A stretch of 64,000 nt of DNA from Dermatophilaceae bacterium Soc4.6 (lineage in GTDB: Bacteria; Actinomycetota; Actinomycetes; Actinomycetales; Dermatophilaceae), in contig JAZGVH010000002.1 of NCBI GenBank assembly GCA_039889245.1, positions 4,092,001 to 4,156,000 of the forward strand. The letters are read 5' to 3'. Shown here piece after piece: positions 36,024 through 45,137 of the stretch; the stretch's first letter is position 1; the number at the start of each line of letters is the position of its first letter. A program made the position numbers and the translations under genes. Below the pieces are notes generated by a model that saw only the letters and a program-made list of their open reading frames with translations, did no database searches and was not told the DNA's origin.

Positions 36024-36710
36024 ATGGCTCTTGAATGCGTCACTTCGAGCTCACGACCGGACCTCGACGAGGAGGCCGGCGCCGCGTTCCGGGAGCGGTG
36101 GCCGGAGTTCATCTTCCACGACCCGGTCCCGCCGGTGTACCTGCCTCGAGTGCGCGAGTACTTCCCGCAGTACGACGTCCTGCTGCTCGGCCAGGGGCGG
36201 GTGGTAGCAGGCGGCTGGGGGGTTCCGTTCGCCTTCGACGCCGACGCGCTCGACCTGCCCGGCGGCTACGACGACGCGCTGGTGCGAGCGGTCGAGGACC
36301 CCGAGGCCGACCGCGCTCCGACCGCGCTCCGACCGCGCTCCGACCGCGCTCCGACCGCGCTCCGACCGCGCTCCGACCGCGTTCAGCTTCATGGCCGCCG
36401 CCGTCCACCGGGACCACGACCGTCAGGGTCTGGCCCAGCGGGCGCTCACCGCGCTGGTCAGCCGGGCCCGCGAGAGCGGGATCGGCCGCGTCTTCGCCCC
36501 CATCCGTCCGACCTGGAAGAGCCGCTACCCCACGGTGTCGATGGCCCGCTACGCACCTGGACCCGCCCCGACGGCCTGTGCATCGACCCGTGGATCCGCA
36601 CCCACCAGCGCATGGGCGCCAGCATCATCGGCCCGGCCCCCGACTCGATGGTCATCCCCGGCACGGTGGGGGAGTGGGAGTCGTGCGCCGACATACCCTT
36701 CCCGGGGTAG
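36024..36710 (+). pseudogene. GNAT acetyltransferase scrambled by an expanded 11-bp repeat
   Basis: The open frame is uninterrupted (228 codons from ATG 36024), but only its ends make sense. The N-terminal part (EFIFHDPVPPVYLPRVREYF ... AGGWGVPFAF) and C-terminal part (TWTRPDGLCIDPWIRTHQRM, GASIIGPAPDSMVIPGT) are a GNAT-like acetyltransferase. Between them a tandem array of CCGACCGCGCT (about 6.8 copies, 36307-36381) shifts the frame by one. The acetyl-CoA-binding core (FSFMAAAVHRDHDRQGLAQR ... APIRPTWKSRYP) lies in another frame until a one-base loss near 36554 restores it. The product as read would lack the active core. Slippage of the repeat could switch frame. Confidence 0.75.
36307..36381 (+). 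repeat. 11-bp tandem repeat array (about 6.8 copies)
   Basis: Six exact copies of CCGACCGCGCT and a partial seventh lie head to tail. The flanking protein family predicts DRAPTAFSFM here, which needs only about 1.8 copies. Roughly five units (55 bp) therefore appear to have been added, giving a +1 frameshift. Confidence 0.95.
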
Positions 36711-36829
36711 GCCACCGGGGCGCTCCATCCCCACGTGTTGCGCCGAGCGCCGCGAACCCCCGGTTGCGGGACCGAAATGCCCGGCGCCCACCGCAACAAG
36801 TGGACGAGGAGGGGGTGGGGGGTACGACG

Positions 36830-36863
36830 ACGCCCGGGTGAGCCGTGTGGCTCACCCGGGCGT
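36830..36863. terminator. Bidirectional terminator at the aceE 3' end
   Basis: A perfect 15-bp stem, ACGCCCGGGTGAGCC (36830-36844) with its complement (36849-36863), encloses the loop GTGT. It separates the convergent acetyltransferase remnant from aceE. Confidence 0.88.
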
Positions 36864-36883
36864 CACGCGTCGTACGGGGTCGC

Positions 36884-39646
36884 TCAGCTCTCGCCGCCGG
36901 CGTTGCCGGAGGTGCCGGCGGTGACGTCGTCGAGCCGGTACATCGCGGCGGCCTTGGTGGCCCACTCGGCGGGGACCTCGCCGCGCTTGGCCAGCTGCTG
37001 CAGCGTCCGCACGGCGAGCGATGGCCCGTCGATGTGGAAGAAGCGGCGGGCGGCGGCGCGGGTGTCGGAGAAACCGTAGCCGTCGGCCCCGAGGGACATG
37101 TAGTCACCCGGCACGTACTGCGCGATCTGGTCCTGCACGGCGCGCATGTAGTCGGAGACCGCGAGCACCGGGCCGGGCGCGTCGGCGAGCTTCTGCGTGA
37201 CCCAGGGGACCGGCACCTCCTTGTCGGGGTGGAGGAACTCCGCCTCGTCGCAGGCCATCCCGTCGCGTCGCAGCTCGCTCCACGACGTCACCGACCAGAC
37301 GTCGGCGGCGACGCCGAAGTCCGTCGCCAGCAGCTCCTGGGCCTCGAGGGCCCACGCGACGCCGACCCCCGAGGCGAGCAGCTGGGCGCGGGCAGGCTCG
37401 TGCTGCCAGCCCTCGGTTTCCGCCGGCTTGAGCAGGTGCATGCCGCGCACGATGCCCTCGACGTCGACGTCGTCGGGCTCCTTGGGCTGACGGATCGGCT
37501 CGTTGTAGACCGTGAGGTAGTAGACGACGTTCTCGGGGTTGTCGCCGTACATGCGCCGCAGGCCGTCCTGCACGATGTGCGCGATCTCGTAGCCGAACGC
37601 CGGGTCGTAGGACACGACCCCGGGGTTGGTCGAGGCGAGCAGCGGTGAGTGGCCGTCGGCGTGCTGCAGGCCCTCACCCGTGAGGGTCGTGCGGCCCGCG
37701 GTGGCGCCCACGAGGAATCCACGGGCCATCTGGTCGGTGGCCGCCCAGATCGAGTCGCCGGTGCGCTGGAAGCCGAACATCGAGTAGAAGACGTAGATCG
37801 GCACCATCGGCTCGCCGTGCGTCGCGTAGGACGACCCCGCGGCGGTGAAGGCCGCCATCGAGCCGGCCTCGTTGATGCCGAGGTGCAGGATCTGGCCGTT
37901 CTTCGCCTCGCGGTAGGCCAGCATCAGCTCGTTGTCGACCGGGGTGTAGTTCTGCCCGTGCGGGTTGTAGATCTTGATCGTCGGGAAGAACGAGTCCATG
38001 CCGAACGTGCGCGCCTCGTCGGGGATGATCGGCACGACGCGGGCGCCGAACTCCTTGTCGCGCATGAGGTCCTTGAGCAGCCGGACGAACGCCATCGTCG
38101 TGGCGATCTCCTGCTTGCCGGAGCCCTTCTTCATCTGCGCGTAGGCGTCGTCGCCGGGCAGCTTGAGCGACTCGTGCTGCACCCGGCGCAGAGGCACGCC
38201 GCCACCGAGCTTGGCCCGGCGCTCGAGCATGTACTGTACCGCGGGGTCGTCCTTGCCCGGGTGGTAGTACGGCGGCTGATAGGGATCGGCCTCGAGCTGC
38301 TCGTCGGTGATGGGGATGCGCAGCTCGTCGCGGAAGGCCTTGAGGTCCTCCAGCGTCAGCTTCTTCATCTGGTGCGTCGCGTTGCGACCGGCGAAGTGCT
38401 TGCCCAGGCCGTAGCCCTTGATGGTCTTCGCGAGGATGACCGTGGGCTGGCCGGTGTGCTCCATGGCGGCCTTGTAGGCGGCATACACCTTGCGGTAGTC
38501 GTGACCGCCGCGCTTGAGGTTCCAGATGTCGGCGTCCGACATGTCGGCGACCATCTTGCGCGTTCGCGGGTCCTGACCGAAGAAGTGCTCGCGCACGTAG
38601 CCACCGTCGTTGGCCTTCATGGTCTGGTAGTCGCCGTCGCTGGTGGAGTTCATGACGTGCACGAGGGCGCCGTCACGGTCCCCGGCGAGCAGCGGGTCCC
38701 ACCCGCGGCCCCAGACGACCTTGATGACGTTCCACCCGGCGCCGCGGAAGAACGCCTCGAGCTCCTGGACGATCTTGCCGTTGCCGCGCACGGGGCCGTC
38801 GAGCCGCTGCAGGTTGCAGTTGACGACGAAGGTGAGGTTGTCGAGCTCCTCGCCGGCGGCGAGCTGCAGCAGCCCCCGCGACTCGGGCTCGTCCATCTCG
38901 CCGTCACCGAGGAAGGCCCACACGTGCTGCTGCGAGGTGTCCTTGATGCCGCGGCCCTGGAGGTACTTGTTGAACTGCGCCTGGTAGATCGCGTTCATGG
39001 GCCCGATGCCCATCGACACCGTCGGGAACTGCCAGAAGTCGGGCATGAGGCGCGGGTGCGGGTAGGACGGCAGCGCGCGGATCTCGCCGTCGACGATGTG
39101 GCTCTTCTCCTGGCGGAAGCCGTCGAGGTCGTCCTCCGAGAGGCGCCCTTCGAGGAAGGCCCGGGCATACATGCCGGGGGAGGCGTGCCCCTGGAAGAAG
39201 ACCTGGTCGCCGCCACCCGGGTGGTCCTGGCCGCGGAAGAAGTGGTTGAGGCCGACCTCGTAGAGCGTGGAGGCCGACGCGTAGGTCGAGATGTGCCCGC
39301 CGACGCCGACGCCGGGGCGCTGGGCGCGGTGGACGAGCATCGCGGCGTTCCAGCGCAGGTAGCGGCGGTACTCGCGCTCGACCTCCTCGTCACCGGGGAA
39401 CCACGGCTCCTGCTCGGGGCCGATGGTGTTGACGTAGTCGGTCGCCGTCAGGGACGGGACCCCCACCTGCATCTCCCGGGCGCGCTGCAGCAGCTTGAGC
39501 ATGATGTAGCGAGCGCGCGTGCGGCCCGACTCGTCGAGGACGGCGTCGAGCGATTCCAGCCACTCCTGCGTCTCATCGGGGTCGATGTCGGGCAGCTGGG
39601 TGGGGATGCCGTTGAGGATGGGTCCGGAGGCTTCGTGTCCTGCCAC
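36884..39646 (-). CDS. aceE: Pyruvate dehydrogenase E1 component, homodimeric
   Basis: This 920-residue thiamine-diphosphate enzyme decarboxylates pyruvate and passes the acetyl group to E2 lipoyl groups. It is the single-chain AceE type. Recognisable blocks are ERYRRY-like start sequence [40 protein letters not shown], the ThDP-binding region [13 protein letters not shown] ... [16 protein letters not shown], and C-terminal [20 protein letters not shown]. In Mycobacterium aceE likewise lies beside a DUF3052 gene and ahpE, as here. The plus-strand open frame covering the whole gene is an antisense shadow. Confidence 0.96.
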   Translation of the reverse strand: MAGHEASGPILNGIPTQLPDIDPDETQEWLESLDAVLDESGRTRARYIMLKLLQRAREMQVGVPSLTATDYVNTIGPEQEPWFPGDEEVEREYRRYLRWNAAMLVHRAQRPGVGVGGHISTYASASTLYEVGLNHFFRGQDHPGGGDQVFFQGHASPGMYARAFLEGRLSEDDLDGFRQEKSHIVDGEIRALPSYPHPRLMPDFWQFPTVSMGIGPMNAIYQAQFNKYLQGRGIKDTSQQHVWAFLGDGEMDEPESRGLLQLAAGEELDNLTFVVNCNLQRLDGPVRGNGKIVQELEAFFRGAGWNVIKVVWGRGWDPLLAGDRDGALVHVMNSTSDGDYQTMKANDGGYVREHFFGQDPRTRKMVADMSDADIWNLKRGGHDYRKVYAAYKAAMEHTGQPTVILAKTIKGYGLGKHFAGRNATHQMKKLTLEDLKAFRDELRIPITDEQLEADPYQPPYYHPGKDDPAVQYMLERRAKLGGGVPLRRVQHESLKLPGDDAYAQMKKGSGKQEIATTMAFVRLLKDLMRDKEFGARVVPIIPDEARTFGMDSFFPTIKIYNPHGQNYTPVDNELMLAYREAKNGQILHLGINEAGSMAAFTAAGSSYATHGEPMVPIYVFYSMFGFQRTGDSIWAATDQMARGFLVGATAGRTTLTGEGLQHADGHSPLLASTNPGVVSYDPAFGYEIAHIVQDGLRRMYGDNPENVVYYLTVYNEPIRQPKEPDDVDVEGIVRGMHLLKPAETEGWQHEPARAQLLASGVGVAWALEAQELLATDFGVAADVWSVTSWSELRRDGMACDEAEFLHPDKEVPVPWVTQKLADAPGPVLAVSDYMRAVQDQIAQYVPGDYMSLGADGYGFSDTRAAARRFFHIDGPSLAVRTLQQLAKRGEVPAEWATKAAAMYRLDDVTAGTSGNAGGES

Positions 39647-39761
39647 GGGTGCAGTCCTTTCTCATGACGCGAGTGAACGCGTGCGACCGCCGCGGGGTGG
39701 GCGGAGGTCCTCTGCCCATCCTCTACCCCTGCTGCGGCGCAGGTCACACCCGGGTTTGTTA

Positions 39762-40658
39762 CTACCCAGTCCATGAGACCGCGGTGTCACCCGTCGAGCC
39801 GTCCGCCGCGTCGGGCTGCCGCGACCCGAGGTGCAGTCGCTGCACCCCCGCGTACGCCGTCAGCCGGCCGGCGCGCACGAACGCGACGAGCGTGAGCCCC
39901 ACCTCACGGGCGAGGTCGACGGCCAGCGAGCTGGGCGCCGACACGGCGACGAGCGCGGGGATGCCGGCGACGTAGGCCTTCTGGGTCAGCTCGAAGCTGG
40001 CCCGGCTGCTGACCACCAGCACGTGGCCGGTGAGCGGCAGCAGACCCTCGCGGGCGGCCCAGCCGACGACCTTGTCGACGGCGTTGTGCCGCCCGATGTC
40101 CTCGCGCAGCACCACCAGCTCGCCGTCGGCGGTGAAGAGCCCGGCGGCGTGCACCCCGCCCGTGCGGTCGAAGACCTTCTGGTGCTCGCGCATGGCATCG
40201 GGCAGCGACACGAGCACGTCGGGGTCGTACGACGTCTCGTCGGCCGCGACGTCGTAGCGGCCGGTCGTGCGCACGGCGTCGATGCTCGCCGTACCGCAGA
40301 CGCCGCAGGCGCTGGTGGTGAGCACCCGGCGACCGTCCTCGGGAGCCGGCCGGGTCACCCCGTCGGCCAAGGCGACGTCGACGACGTTGTAGGTGGGGGA
40401 GCCGGTCTCGTCCTCGTCCTGGCAGTGCATCAGGGCGCGGACGTCGGCAGCAGAGGTGATGACCCCCTCCGACAGGAGGAAGCCGATCGTGAGGTCGAAG
40501 TCGTCACCCGGGGTGCGCATGGTGACCGAGAACGACTCGCCCTCGACGCGCACCTCCATCGGCGCCTCGACCACGAGCGTCTCGACCCGCTCGCCGATGT
40601 GACCGTCCCCGGCGAGGTCGACCCTCGTCGCGCGGACCCTGCTCGTGACGCGACCCAT
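39762..40658 (-). CDS. fdhD: Formate dehydrogenase accessory sulphurtransferase FdhD
   Basis: This 298-residue protein transfers sulphur to the molybdenum cofactor of formate dehydrogenases. The active C-x2-C is in TTSACGVCGTASID. Other family sequence includes TMRTPGDDFDLTIGFLLSEG, FDRTGGVHAAGLF, REDIGRHNAVDKVVGWA and SSRASFELTQKAYVAGIP. The start is taken at ATG 40658; GTG 40667, three codons upstream, is also possible. It is divergent from the DUF3052 gene. No formate dehydrogenase gene is in the window. Confidence 0.92.
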   Translation of the reverse strand: MGRVTSRVRATRVDLAGDGHIGERVETLVVEAPMEVRVEGESFSVTMRTPGDDFDLTIGFLLSEGVITSAADVRALMHCQDEDETGSPTYNVVDVALADGVTRPAPEDGRRVLTTSACGVCGTASIDAVRTTGRYDVAADETSYDPDVLVSLPDAMREHQKVFDRTGGVHAAGLFTADGELVVLREDIGRHNAVDKVVGWAAREGLLPLTGHVLVVSSRASFELTQKAYVAGIPALVAVSAPSSLAVDLAREVGLTLVAFVRAGRLTAYAGVQRLHLGSRQPDAADGSTGDTAVSWTG

Positions 40659-40784
40659 GACGCCCACTGTAGGTCAGCCACCATTTCGGGGCGCGGGACG
40701 GTGACCTGCGGGGTCGCGGTCCTCTACCGTGGGGAGGAGCAGCCCCGACGACGGGGTGCTGCACCACCCGAGGAGGAGAGACCC

Positions 40785-41213
40785 GTGACCACGACCGCCG
40801 AGGCGGCCTCGCAGGACCCTGTGCTGAGGCGGCTCGGTTTTGCCGCGGGCCAGGTGGTGCAGGAGGTCGGCTGGGACGACGACGTCGACAACGACCTGCG
40901 CTTCGCCGTCGAGGACGTGACGACCACCGACCTCGAGGACGAGGACTACGCCGATGTCGCCGACGCCGTGCTCATGTGGTTCCGCGACGGCGACGGCGAC
41001 CTGGTCGACGAGCTGGTCGACTGCCTCACCAACCTCGGCGACGAGGGCTTCCTCGTGCTGCTGACGCCCCGTGCGGGTCGCGATGGGTTCGTGCAGGCCA
41101 GCGACATCGAGGAGTCGGCCGTGACCGCCGGACTGCACACCGCGGGCGTCGCCAACGTCTCGAGCGCCTGGTCGGCCGTGCGGCTGGTCAGCCCGAAGGG
41201 CCAGCGCCGCTGA
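40785..41213 (+). CDS. DUF3052 family protein
   Basis: This 142-residue acidic protein of an actinobacterial family has no defined role. Characteristic sequence is RRLGFAAGQVVQEVGWDDDV, AVLMWFRDGDGDLVDELVD and GFLVLLTPRAGRDG. GTG 40785 is preceded by GAGGAGAG. The open frame extends far upstream antisense to fdhD, but that extension has no biological support. The arrangement with aceE and ahpE is conserved in mycobacteria, suggesting a link to pyruvate dehydrogenase or redox control. Confidence 0.9.
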   Translation: MTTTAEAASQDPVLRRLGFAAGQVVQEVGWDDDVDNDLRFAVEDVTTTDLEDEDYADVADAVLMWFRDGDGDLVDELVDCLTNLGDEGFLVLLTPRAGRDGFVQASDIEESAVTAGLHTAGVANVSSAWSAVRLVSPKGQRR

Positions 41214-41294
41214 GCCCCACCGGGTGCCAGGTGCCGGTGGCAGCAAGGCGCCTTCTGGCCTGACAGGCCCCAGCTGGACTGGCAGGATGGGCGT

Positions 41295-41801
41295 ATGACG
41301 ACCGCGACCACCACCGCGCCTGACTGCGCCGTGCTCGCCGTCGGCGACCGGGTGCCGTCCTTCACCCTGCTGGACCAGCACGGCACCCCCGTCTCGCTCG
41401 ACGACCAGCTCGGGACCCGCAACGTCGTGCTGGTCTTCGTGCCCTTTGCGTTCTCCGGCATCTGCACCGGTGAGCTGCGCGAGATCCGGGACCGGCTCGA
41501 GGACTTCGAGGGCGACGACGTCACCGTCCTGGTCGTCTCCTGCGACTCGATCTACTCGATGCGGGTGTGGGCCGACATCGAGGGCTACTTCTTCCCGCTC
41601 CTGTCCGACTTCTGGCCGCACGGCGAGGTGGCGCGCGCCTATGGCGTCTTCTCCGAGGACAACGGCTTCGCCCTGCGAGGCACCTTCCTCATCGACCGCG
41701 ACGGCATCCTGCGCTGGTCGGCGACGAGCGCAACCGGGGCCGCCCGCGACTTCGACGAGTTCAGGGTCGCGCTCGCAGACCTGCGGTCTCTGGCACACTG
41801 A
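41295..41801 (+). CDS. ahpE: AhpE-like one-cysteine peroxiredoxin
   Basis: This 168-residue thioredoxin-fold peroxidase reduces hydroperoxides with the Cys in VPFAFSGICTGELREIRD (about residue 56). Supporting sequence is PSFTLLDQHGTPVSLDD, VVSCDSIYSMRVWADIE, FPLLSDFWPHGEVARAYGVF and RGTFLIDRDGILRW. A second Cys in VVSCDS is not at the usual resolving position. It lies directly before tRNA-Val and is the last clearly core protein gene before the island. Confidence 0.92.
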   Translation: MTTATTTAPDCAVLAVGDRVPSFTLLDQHGTPVSLDDQLGTRNVVLVFVPFAFSGICTGELREIRDRLEDFEGDDVTVLVVSCDSIYSMRVWADIEGYFFPLLSDFWPHGEVARAYGVFSEDNGFALRGTFLIDRDGILRWSATSATGAARDFDEFRVALADLRSLAH

Positions 41802-41825
41802 TCGGCGCCCGGCGTCACGGGTGAG

Positions 41826-41898
41826 GGGCCTGTAGCTCAGCTGGTAGAGCACCGCGTTTACACCGCGGCTGTCGTCGGTTCGATCCCGGCCGGGCCCA
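41826..41898 (+). tRNA. tRNA-Val (UAC), likely integration site of the adjacent island
   Basis: A 73-nt cloverleaf: acceptor GGGCCTG pairs with CGGGCCC, anticodon stem CCGCG/CGCGG with loop TTTACAC (UAC), T-loop TTCGATC and discriminator A. CCA is not encoded. A broken tyrosine recombinase gene begins within 30-50 bp of its 3' end, as expected of a tRNA used as an attachment site. Confidence 0.94.
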
Positions 41899-41926
41899 CC
41901 GACATCACCGCAGGTCAGGGGCTGTT

Positions 41927-42370
41927 TCAGGGGGCCTCCGCTCTTTGCCTGCAATGGCCTCGTTGGCCGTCTGGCCGCAGATTGACCGCAAGAATCCTGC
42001 GCCGCAGCCCGCCCGGTGTGCTGGAGCCCGTGCGGTGTGAGGTCCGGCTCGCCGATGGGCCGGGCCGCCGGCCCGAACGTGCGTCGGTGGAAATTGCCGT
42101 TACGCGATACTCCGCCTCGGGTGCCCTCGTAGACGAGGTCGTCAGGACCCTAGCCGGGGACCGACGCAGTGACCTGTTCGCGAGGAAGCGGGGGAGCGGG
42201 ACCGTGCGTTCCTCATCCGTCTCGGTGGTGTCGAAGACGAGGCGGCCGTGGTCCCCGGTCACCGAGCGGGCGATGTGCATGCGCCGTCGCAGCGGGTCGA
42301 CATCCGTGACCCGGATCGCGGCCCTCTCCCCACCTGAGTCCCGTGTACGCCAGGAACCTCACGACCAGTC
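41927..42370 (-). pseudogene. Tyrosine recombinase (integrase) remnant
   Basis: The minus strand behind tRNA-Val carries three pieces of a phage-type integrase in different frames. VRFLAYTGLRWGE (box I Arg, about 42328-42365) is followed by MHIARSVTGDHGRLVF and DEERTVPLPRFLA (about 42190-42280). In a third frame come DDLVYEGTRGG, NFHRRTFGPAARPIGEPD and LTPHGLQHTG (about 42012-42145). The last normally reads HGLRHT, so a catalytic Arg is replaced by Gln. At least two frameshifts and missing ends make it inactive. It is the fossil of the enzyme that presumably inserted the island. Confidence 0.8.
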
Positions 42371-42534
42371 CCTAGACCTCCACGATTTGGACCAGTGCGC
42401 GCTTGGCGAAGGCGACGACTGCCTTGACGGTGCTGGGCATGAGGGACTGCTTGAGCGTGACAGGTCGGCGAAGGCCGGTTGGCGGCGCAGTGCGGCGACG
42501 GAGGTGGTGAGGACGAGGGGGATGCGCCGGGAGC
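42371..42534. other. Gene-poor gap between integrase remnant and purU
   Basis: No convincing gene is seen. A 59-codon minus-strand frame starts with ATG at 42538, overlapping the purU stop (ATGA), and reads SSRRIPLVLTTSVAALRRQP. Its later part becomes Ser/Pro-rich while another frame reads MPSTVKAVVAFAKRALVQIV. It may be another frameshifted scrap. Confidence 0.3.
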
Positions 42535-43401
42535 TCATCGGAAGACCACGGTGCGGTTCTGTCCCTGGAGCACCCGGTGCTCGACGTGCCAGGTCACCGC
42601 CCGGGCAAGGACCTGGACCTCGACGTCGCGGCCGGCAGCCACCAGGTCGTCGGGCTCGAGGGAGTGCTCCACGCGCGCGACATCTTGCTCGATGATGGGC
42701 CCTTCGTCCAGGTCAGGGGTCACGTAGTGGGCCGTGGCGCCGATGAGCTTCACGCCCCGGGCGTGAGCCTGGTGGTAGGGCTTGGAGCCCTTGAAGCTGG
42801 GAAGGAACGAGTGGTGGATGTTGATGACGCGCCCCTCAAGCTTGTGGCACAGGTCGTTGGACAGCACCTGCATGTAGCGGGCCAGCACGACGAGGTCGAT
42901 GTCCAGCTCGTCGACGAGCTGCAGGAGACGGCTCTCCGACTCCTGCTTGGTGTCGGGGGTGATCGGCATGTGGTGGAACGGGACGCCGTGCGCCCCGGCG
43001 AGTTTCTCGAAGTCGCGGTGGTTGGAGACGATCGCCGGGATCTCGACGTTGAGAGCACCGATGCTGGACCGGAACAGCAGGTCGTTGAGGCAGTGCCCGA
43101 ACCTGGAGACGAGGACAAGGGTGCGGGTCGGGGTCCCGGCGTCGTGGATCTGCCACGCCATCTGGAAGGCGTCGGCCACTCGGGTGAAGGCCTCGCGCAG
43201 GTCGGTGAGGAGGCCGTTGTCGACGCTGAACTGGACCCGCATGAAGAACTGGTCCTGAAGCCGGTCGTCGAACTGCTGGCTCTGGCTGATGTTCCCCCCG
43301 TGCTGGACCAGGAAGCTACTCACGGCATACACGATGCCGGGGGTGTCGGGACACGTGACGGTGAGGACGTACTCGCGGCCGGGCGCGGGACGAGGTGCCA
43401 T
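42535..43401 (-). CDS. purU: Formyltetrahydrofolate deformylase
   Basis: This 288-residue enzyme hydrolyses 10-formyl-tetrahydrofolate to formate and tetrahydrofolate. An N-terminal ACT domain (about 8-90, TVTCPDTPGIVYAVSSFL) precedes the formyltransferase fold. Active-site stretches are VEIPAIVSNH, RVINIHHSFLPSFKGSKPYH and GATAHYVTPDLDEGPIIEQ. The start ATG 43401 fits the conserved N-terminus. In this island PurU can recycle folate loaded with one-carbon units by the two THF-dependent demethylating oxidases. Its promoter carries the same double operator as betB, dmg and gbcA. Confidence 0.93.
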   Translation of the reverse strand: MAPRPAPGREYVLTVTCPDTPGIVYAVSSFLVQHGGNISQSQQFDDRLQDQFFMRVQFSVDNGLLTDLREAFTRVADAFQMAWQIHDAGTPTRTLVLVSRFGHCLNDLLFRSSIGALNVEIPAIVSNHRDFEKLAGAHGVPFHHMPITPDTKQESESRLLQLVDELDIDLVVLARYMQVLSNDLCHKLEGRVINIHHSFLPSFKGSKPYHQAHARGVKLIGATAHYVTPDLDEGPIIEQDVARVEHSLEPDDLVAAGRDVEVQVLARAVTWHVEHRVLQGQNRTVVFR

Positions 43402-43417
43402 TGAGGTTCTCCAGACT

Positions 43418-43451
43418 GTGCGTATTACACAACACGATGAGCGATACGCAA
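43418..43451 (-). promoter_or_regulatory. Double 15-bp operator at the purU promoter
   Basis: GTGCGTATTACACAA (43418-43432) and ATGAGCGATACGCAA (43437-43451) match the island consensus TTGCGTNNNACGCAA, and their starts are 19 bp apart. Reading on the minus strand, a TTGACC box (43481-43476) starts exactly 30 bp before the upstream site, the same geometry as at dmg, gbcA, betB and the ferredoxin gene. Confidence 0.75.
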
Positions 43452-43562
43452 CAGCCTGCCGGGTCGGTCCGCGAGGGTCAAGGGGCCGCCCAACCTTCTC
43501 CATCCGGGCCTGCGTGCCGCGCCCGCCCGTGACCGTGTTTGGCGAGACTGCGCCCTCAAGTC

Positions 43563-43626
43563 TTGACAGGGCCGGTGGGCGCAACCATTCTGTTGCTCTA
43601 CAGGCATTCGGATGCGCAGTAAGCAA
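43563..43626 (+). promoter_or_regulatory. Promoter and double operator of betB
   Basis: TTGACA (43563-43568), 17 bp, then CATTCT (43586-43591) forms a sigma-70-like promoter. Operator copies TTGCTCTACAGGCAT (43593-43607) and ATGCGCAGTAAGCAA (43612-43626) follow at +30 and +49 from the -35 box. They would overlap the transcription start, as expected of a repressor site. Confidence 0.75.
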
Positions 43627-43667
43627 CAAGCTTCTTTCCGCCTCATTCCCTGAGGAAGGGTGTCGCA

Positions 43668-45137
43668 GTGCCAGAGCTCTACCTGGAGGGCCAGTGGGTC
43701 GAGCCCATCGCCGGTGACAGCCGGGAGATCCGATGTCCGGCCGACGGGCGCCTCGTCGCCACCGTCTCAGAAGGCGCTCGGGAGGACACAGTCCGCGCGA
43801 TCGGCGCGGCGCGGCGCGCCTTCGACGACGATCCGTGGCCGCGCCTGCCCGAGGCCGAACGCGGCGCCCTCCTGCTGCGGACCGCCGACCTGCTGCAGCG
43901 TGACAAGGCGGAGTTCGCCCGGGCCGAGAGCCTGGACACGGGCAAGCGGCTGGTTGAGTCGGAGTACGACATCGACGACGTCATCGCCTGCTTCCGGTAC
44001 TACGGCGGGATCGCCGGCTCCGACGCCGGGCGCGTGATCGACACCGGCCGCGACGACGCGATCAGCCGGGTGGTCCACGAGCCGGTGGGCGTCTGCGCCC
44101 TCATCACCCCGTGGAACTACCCGTTGCTGCAGACCTCCTGGAAGGTCGCCCCCGCGTTGCTGGCCGGCAACACGTTCGTGCTCAAGCCCAGTGAGCTCGC
44201 GCCGTCGACGGCCATCCTGCTCATGCGCAGCCTGCAGGAGGCAGGCCTGCCCGCCGGCGTCGGAAACCTCGTCCTCGGGGCCGGTGACAAAGTGGGAGCA
44301 CCGCTGGCCGAGCACCCTGACGTCGACCTGGTGTCGTTCACCGGTGGTCTTGACACCGGCCGCTGGATCATGGCGGCTGCCGCCGCGTCGGTGAAGAAGG
44401 TCGCCTTGGAGCTGGGAGGCAAGAACCCCAACATCATCTTCGCCGACGCCGACCTCGAGACGGCTGTCGACTTCGCGCTCACGGCGGTGTTCCTGCACTC
44501 CGGCCAGGTGTGCTCAGCCGGGTCCCGGCTCATCGTGCAGGATGAGGTGCACGACCTCGTCGTCGACGAGATCGTGCACCGAGCCGAGACGATCCGGCTG
44601 GGTGGTCCGTTCGACGAGAGGGCCGAGACCGGGGCTCTGATCTCCGCCGCCCATCTGGAGAAGGTCGCGAGATATGTCAGGGCTGGTGTCGCCGAAGGCG
44701 CCGTGCTGCGGTGTGGCGGCTTCCGCCCCGACACCGGCGACCTCAAGGACGGCTACTTCTACCGGCCCACGGTGCTCGACGAGTGCCATGCCGGTATGCA
44801 GGTCATCCTGGAGGAGTCGTTCGGACCGGTGCTCACCGTGGAGCGGTTCACCGACGAGGCGGACGCGGTCCGCATCGCCAACGACACCGCCTACGGTCTG
44901 GCTGGGGCAGTGTGGACCCAGGACGGTGGCAAGGCCCAGCGGGTCGCCCAGCGGCTACGACACGGCACGGTGTGGATCAACGACTACCACCCCTACGTCC
45001 CCCAGGCGGAGTGGGGGGGGTTCAAGCAGTCCGGAGTAGGACGTGAGCTGGGCCAGGCCGGGCTCGCCGAGTACCGCGAGACCAAGCACATCTGGCAGAA
45101 CATCCGCCCGACGGCGCAAAGGTGGTTCGACGGATGA
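43668..45137 (+). CDS. betB: Betaine-aldehyde dehydrogenase
   Basis: This 489-residue NAD(P)-dependent aldehyde dehydrogenase is predicted to oxidise betaine aldehyde to glycine betaine. Family motifs are [20 protein letters not shown], catalytic Glu in [14 protein letters not shown], catalytic Cys in [14 protein letters not shown] (near residue 282) and [16 protein letters not shown] 43668 follows GAGGAAGG. Pairing with a GMC choline dehydrogenase and betaine transporter genes in the same regulon supports the substrate. Its stop overlaps the transporter ATPase start (ATGA). Confidence 0.9.
   Translation: MPELYLEGQWVEPIAGDSREIRCPADGRLVATVSEGAREDTVRAIGAARRAFDDDPWPRLPEAERGALLLRTADLLQRDKAEFARAESLDTGKRLVESEYDIDDVIACFRYYGGIAGSDAGRVIDTGRDDAISRVVHEPVGVCALITPWNYPLLQTSWKVAPALLAGNTFVLKPSELAPSTAILLMRSLQEAGLPAGVGNLVLGAGDKVGAPLAEHPDVDLVSFTGGLDTGRWIMAAAAASVKKVALELGGKNPNIIFADADLETAVDFALTAVFLHSGQVCSAGSRLIVQDEVHDLVVDEIVHRAETIRLGGPFDERAETGALISAAHLEKVARYVRAGVAEGAVLRCGGFRPDTGDLKDGYFYRPTVLDECHAGMQVILEESFGPVLTVERFTDEADAVRIANDTAYGLAGAVWTQDGGKAQRVAQRLRHGTVWINDYHPYVPQAEWGGFKQSGVGRELGQAGLAEYRETKHIWQNIRPTAQRWFDG

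Noticed and set aside
36307-36381. Tandem repeat as a CRISPR array
   Set aside because: Units are 11 bp, contiguous and without spacers, inside a coding region, and no cas genes are nearby. No CRISPR array was seen anywhere in the window.
37649-39667. 672-codon plus-strand open frame antisense to aceE
   Set aside because: The minus-strand reading is unmistakably AceE. The antisense frame is the usual shadow of GC-rich third positions, and its product is low-complexity Val/Gly/Leu/Arg.
42479-42727. 82-codon plus-strand open frame over the end of purU
   Set aside because: It is antisense to the conserved C-terminus of PurU, and its product is Ser/Arg/Thr-rich without similarity to any family I recognise.
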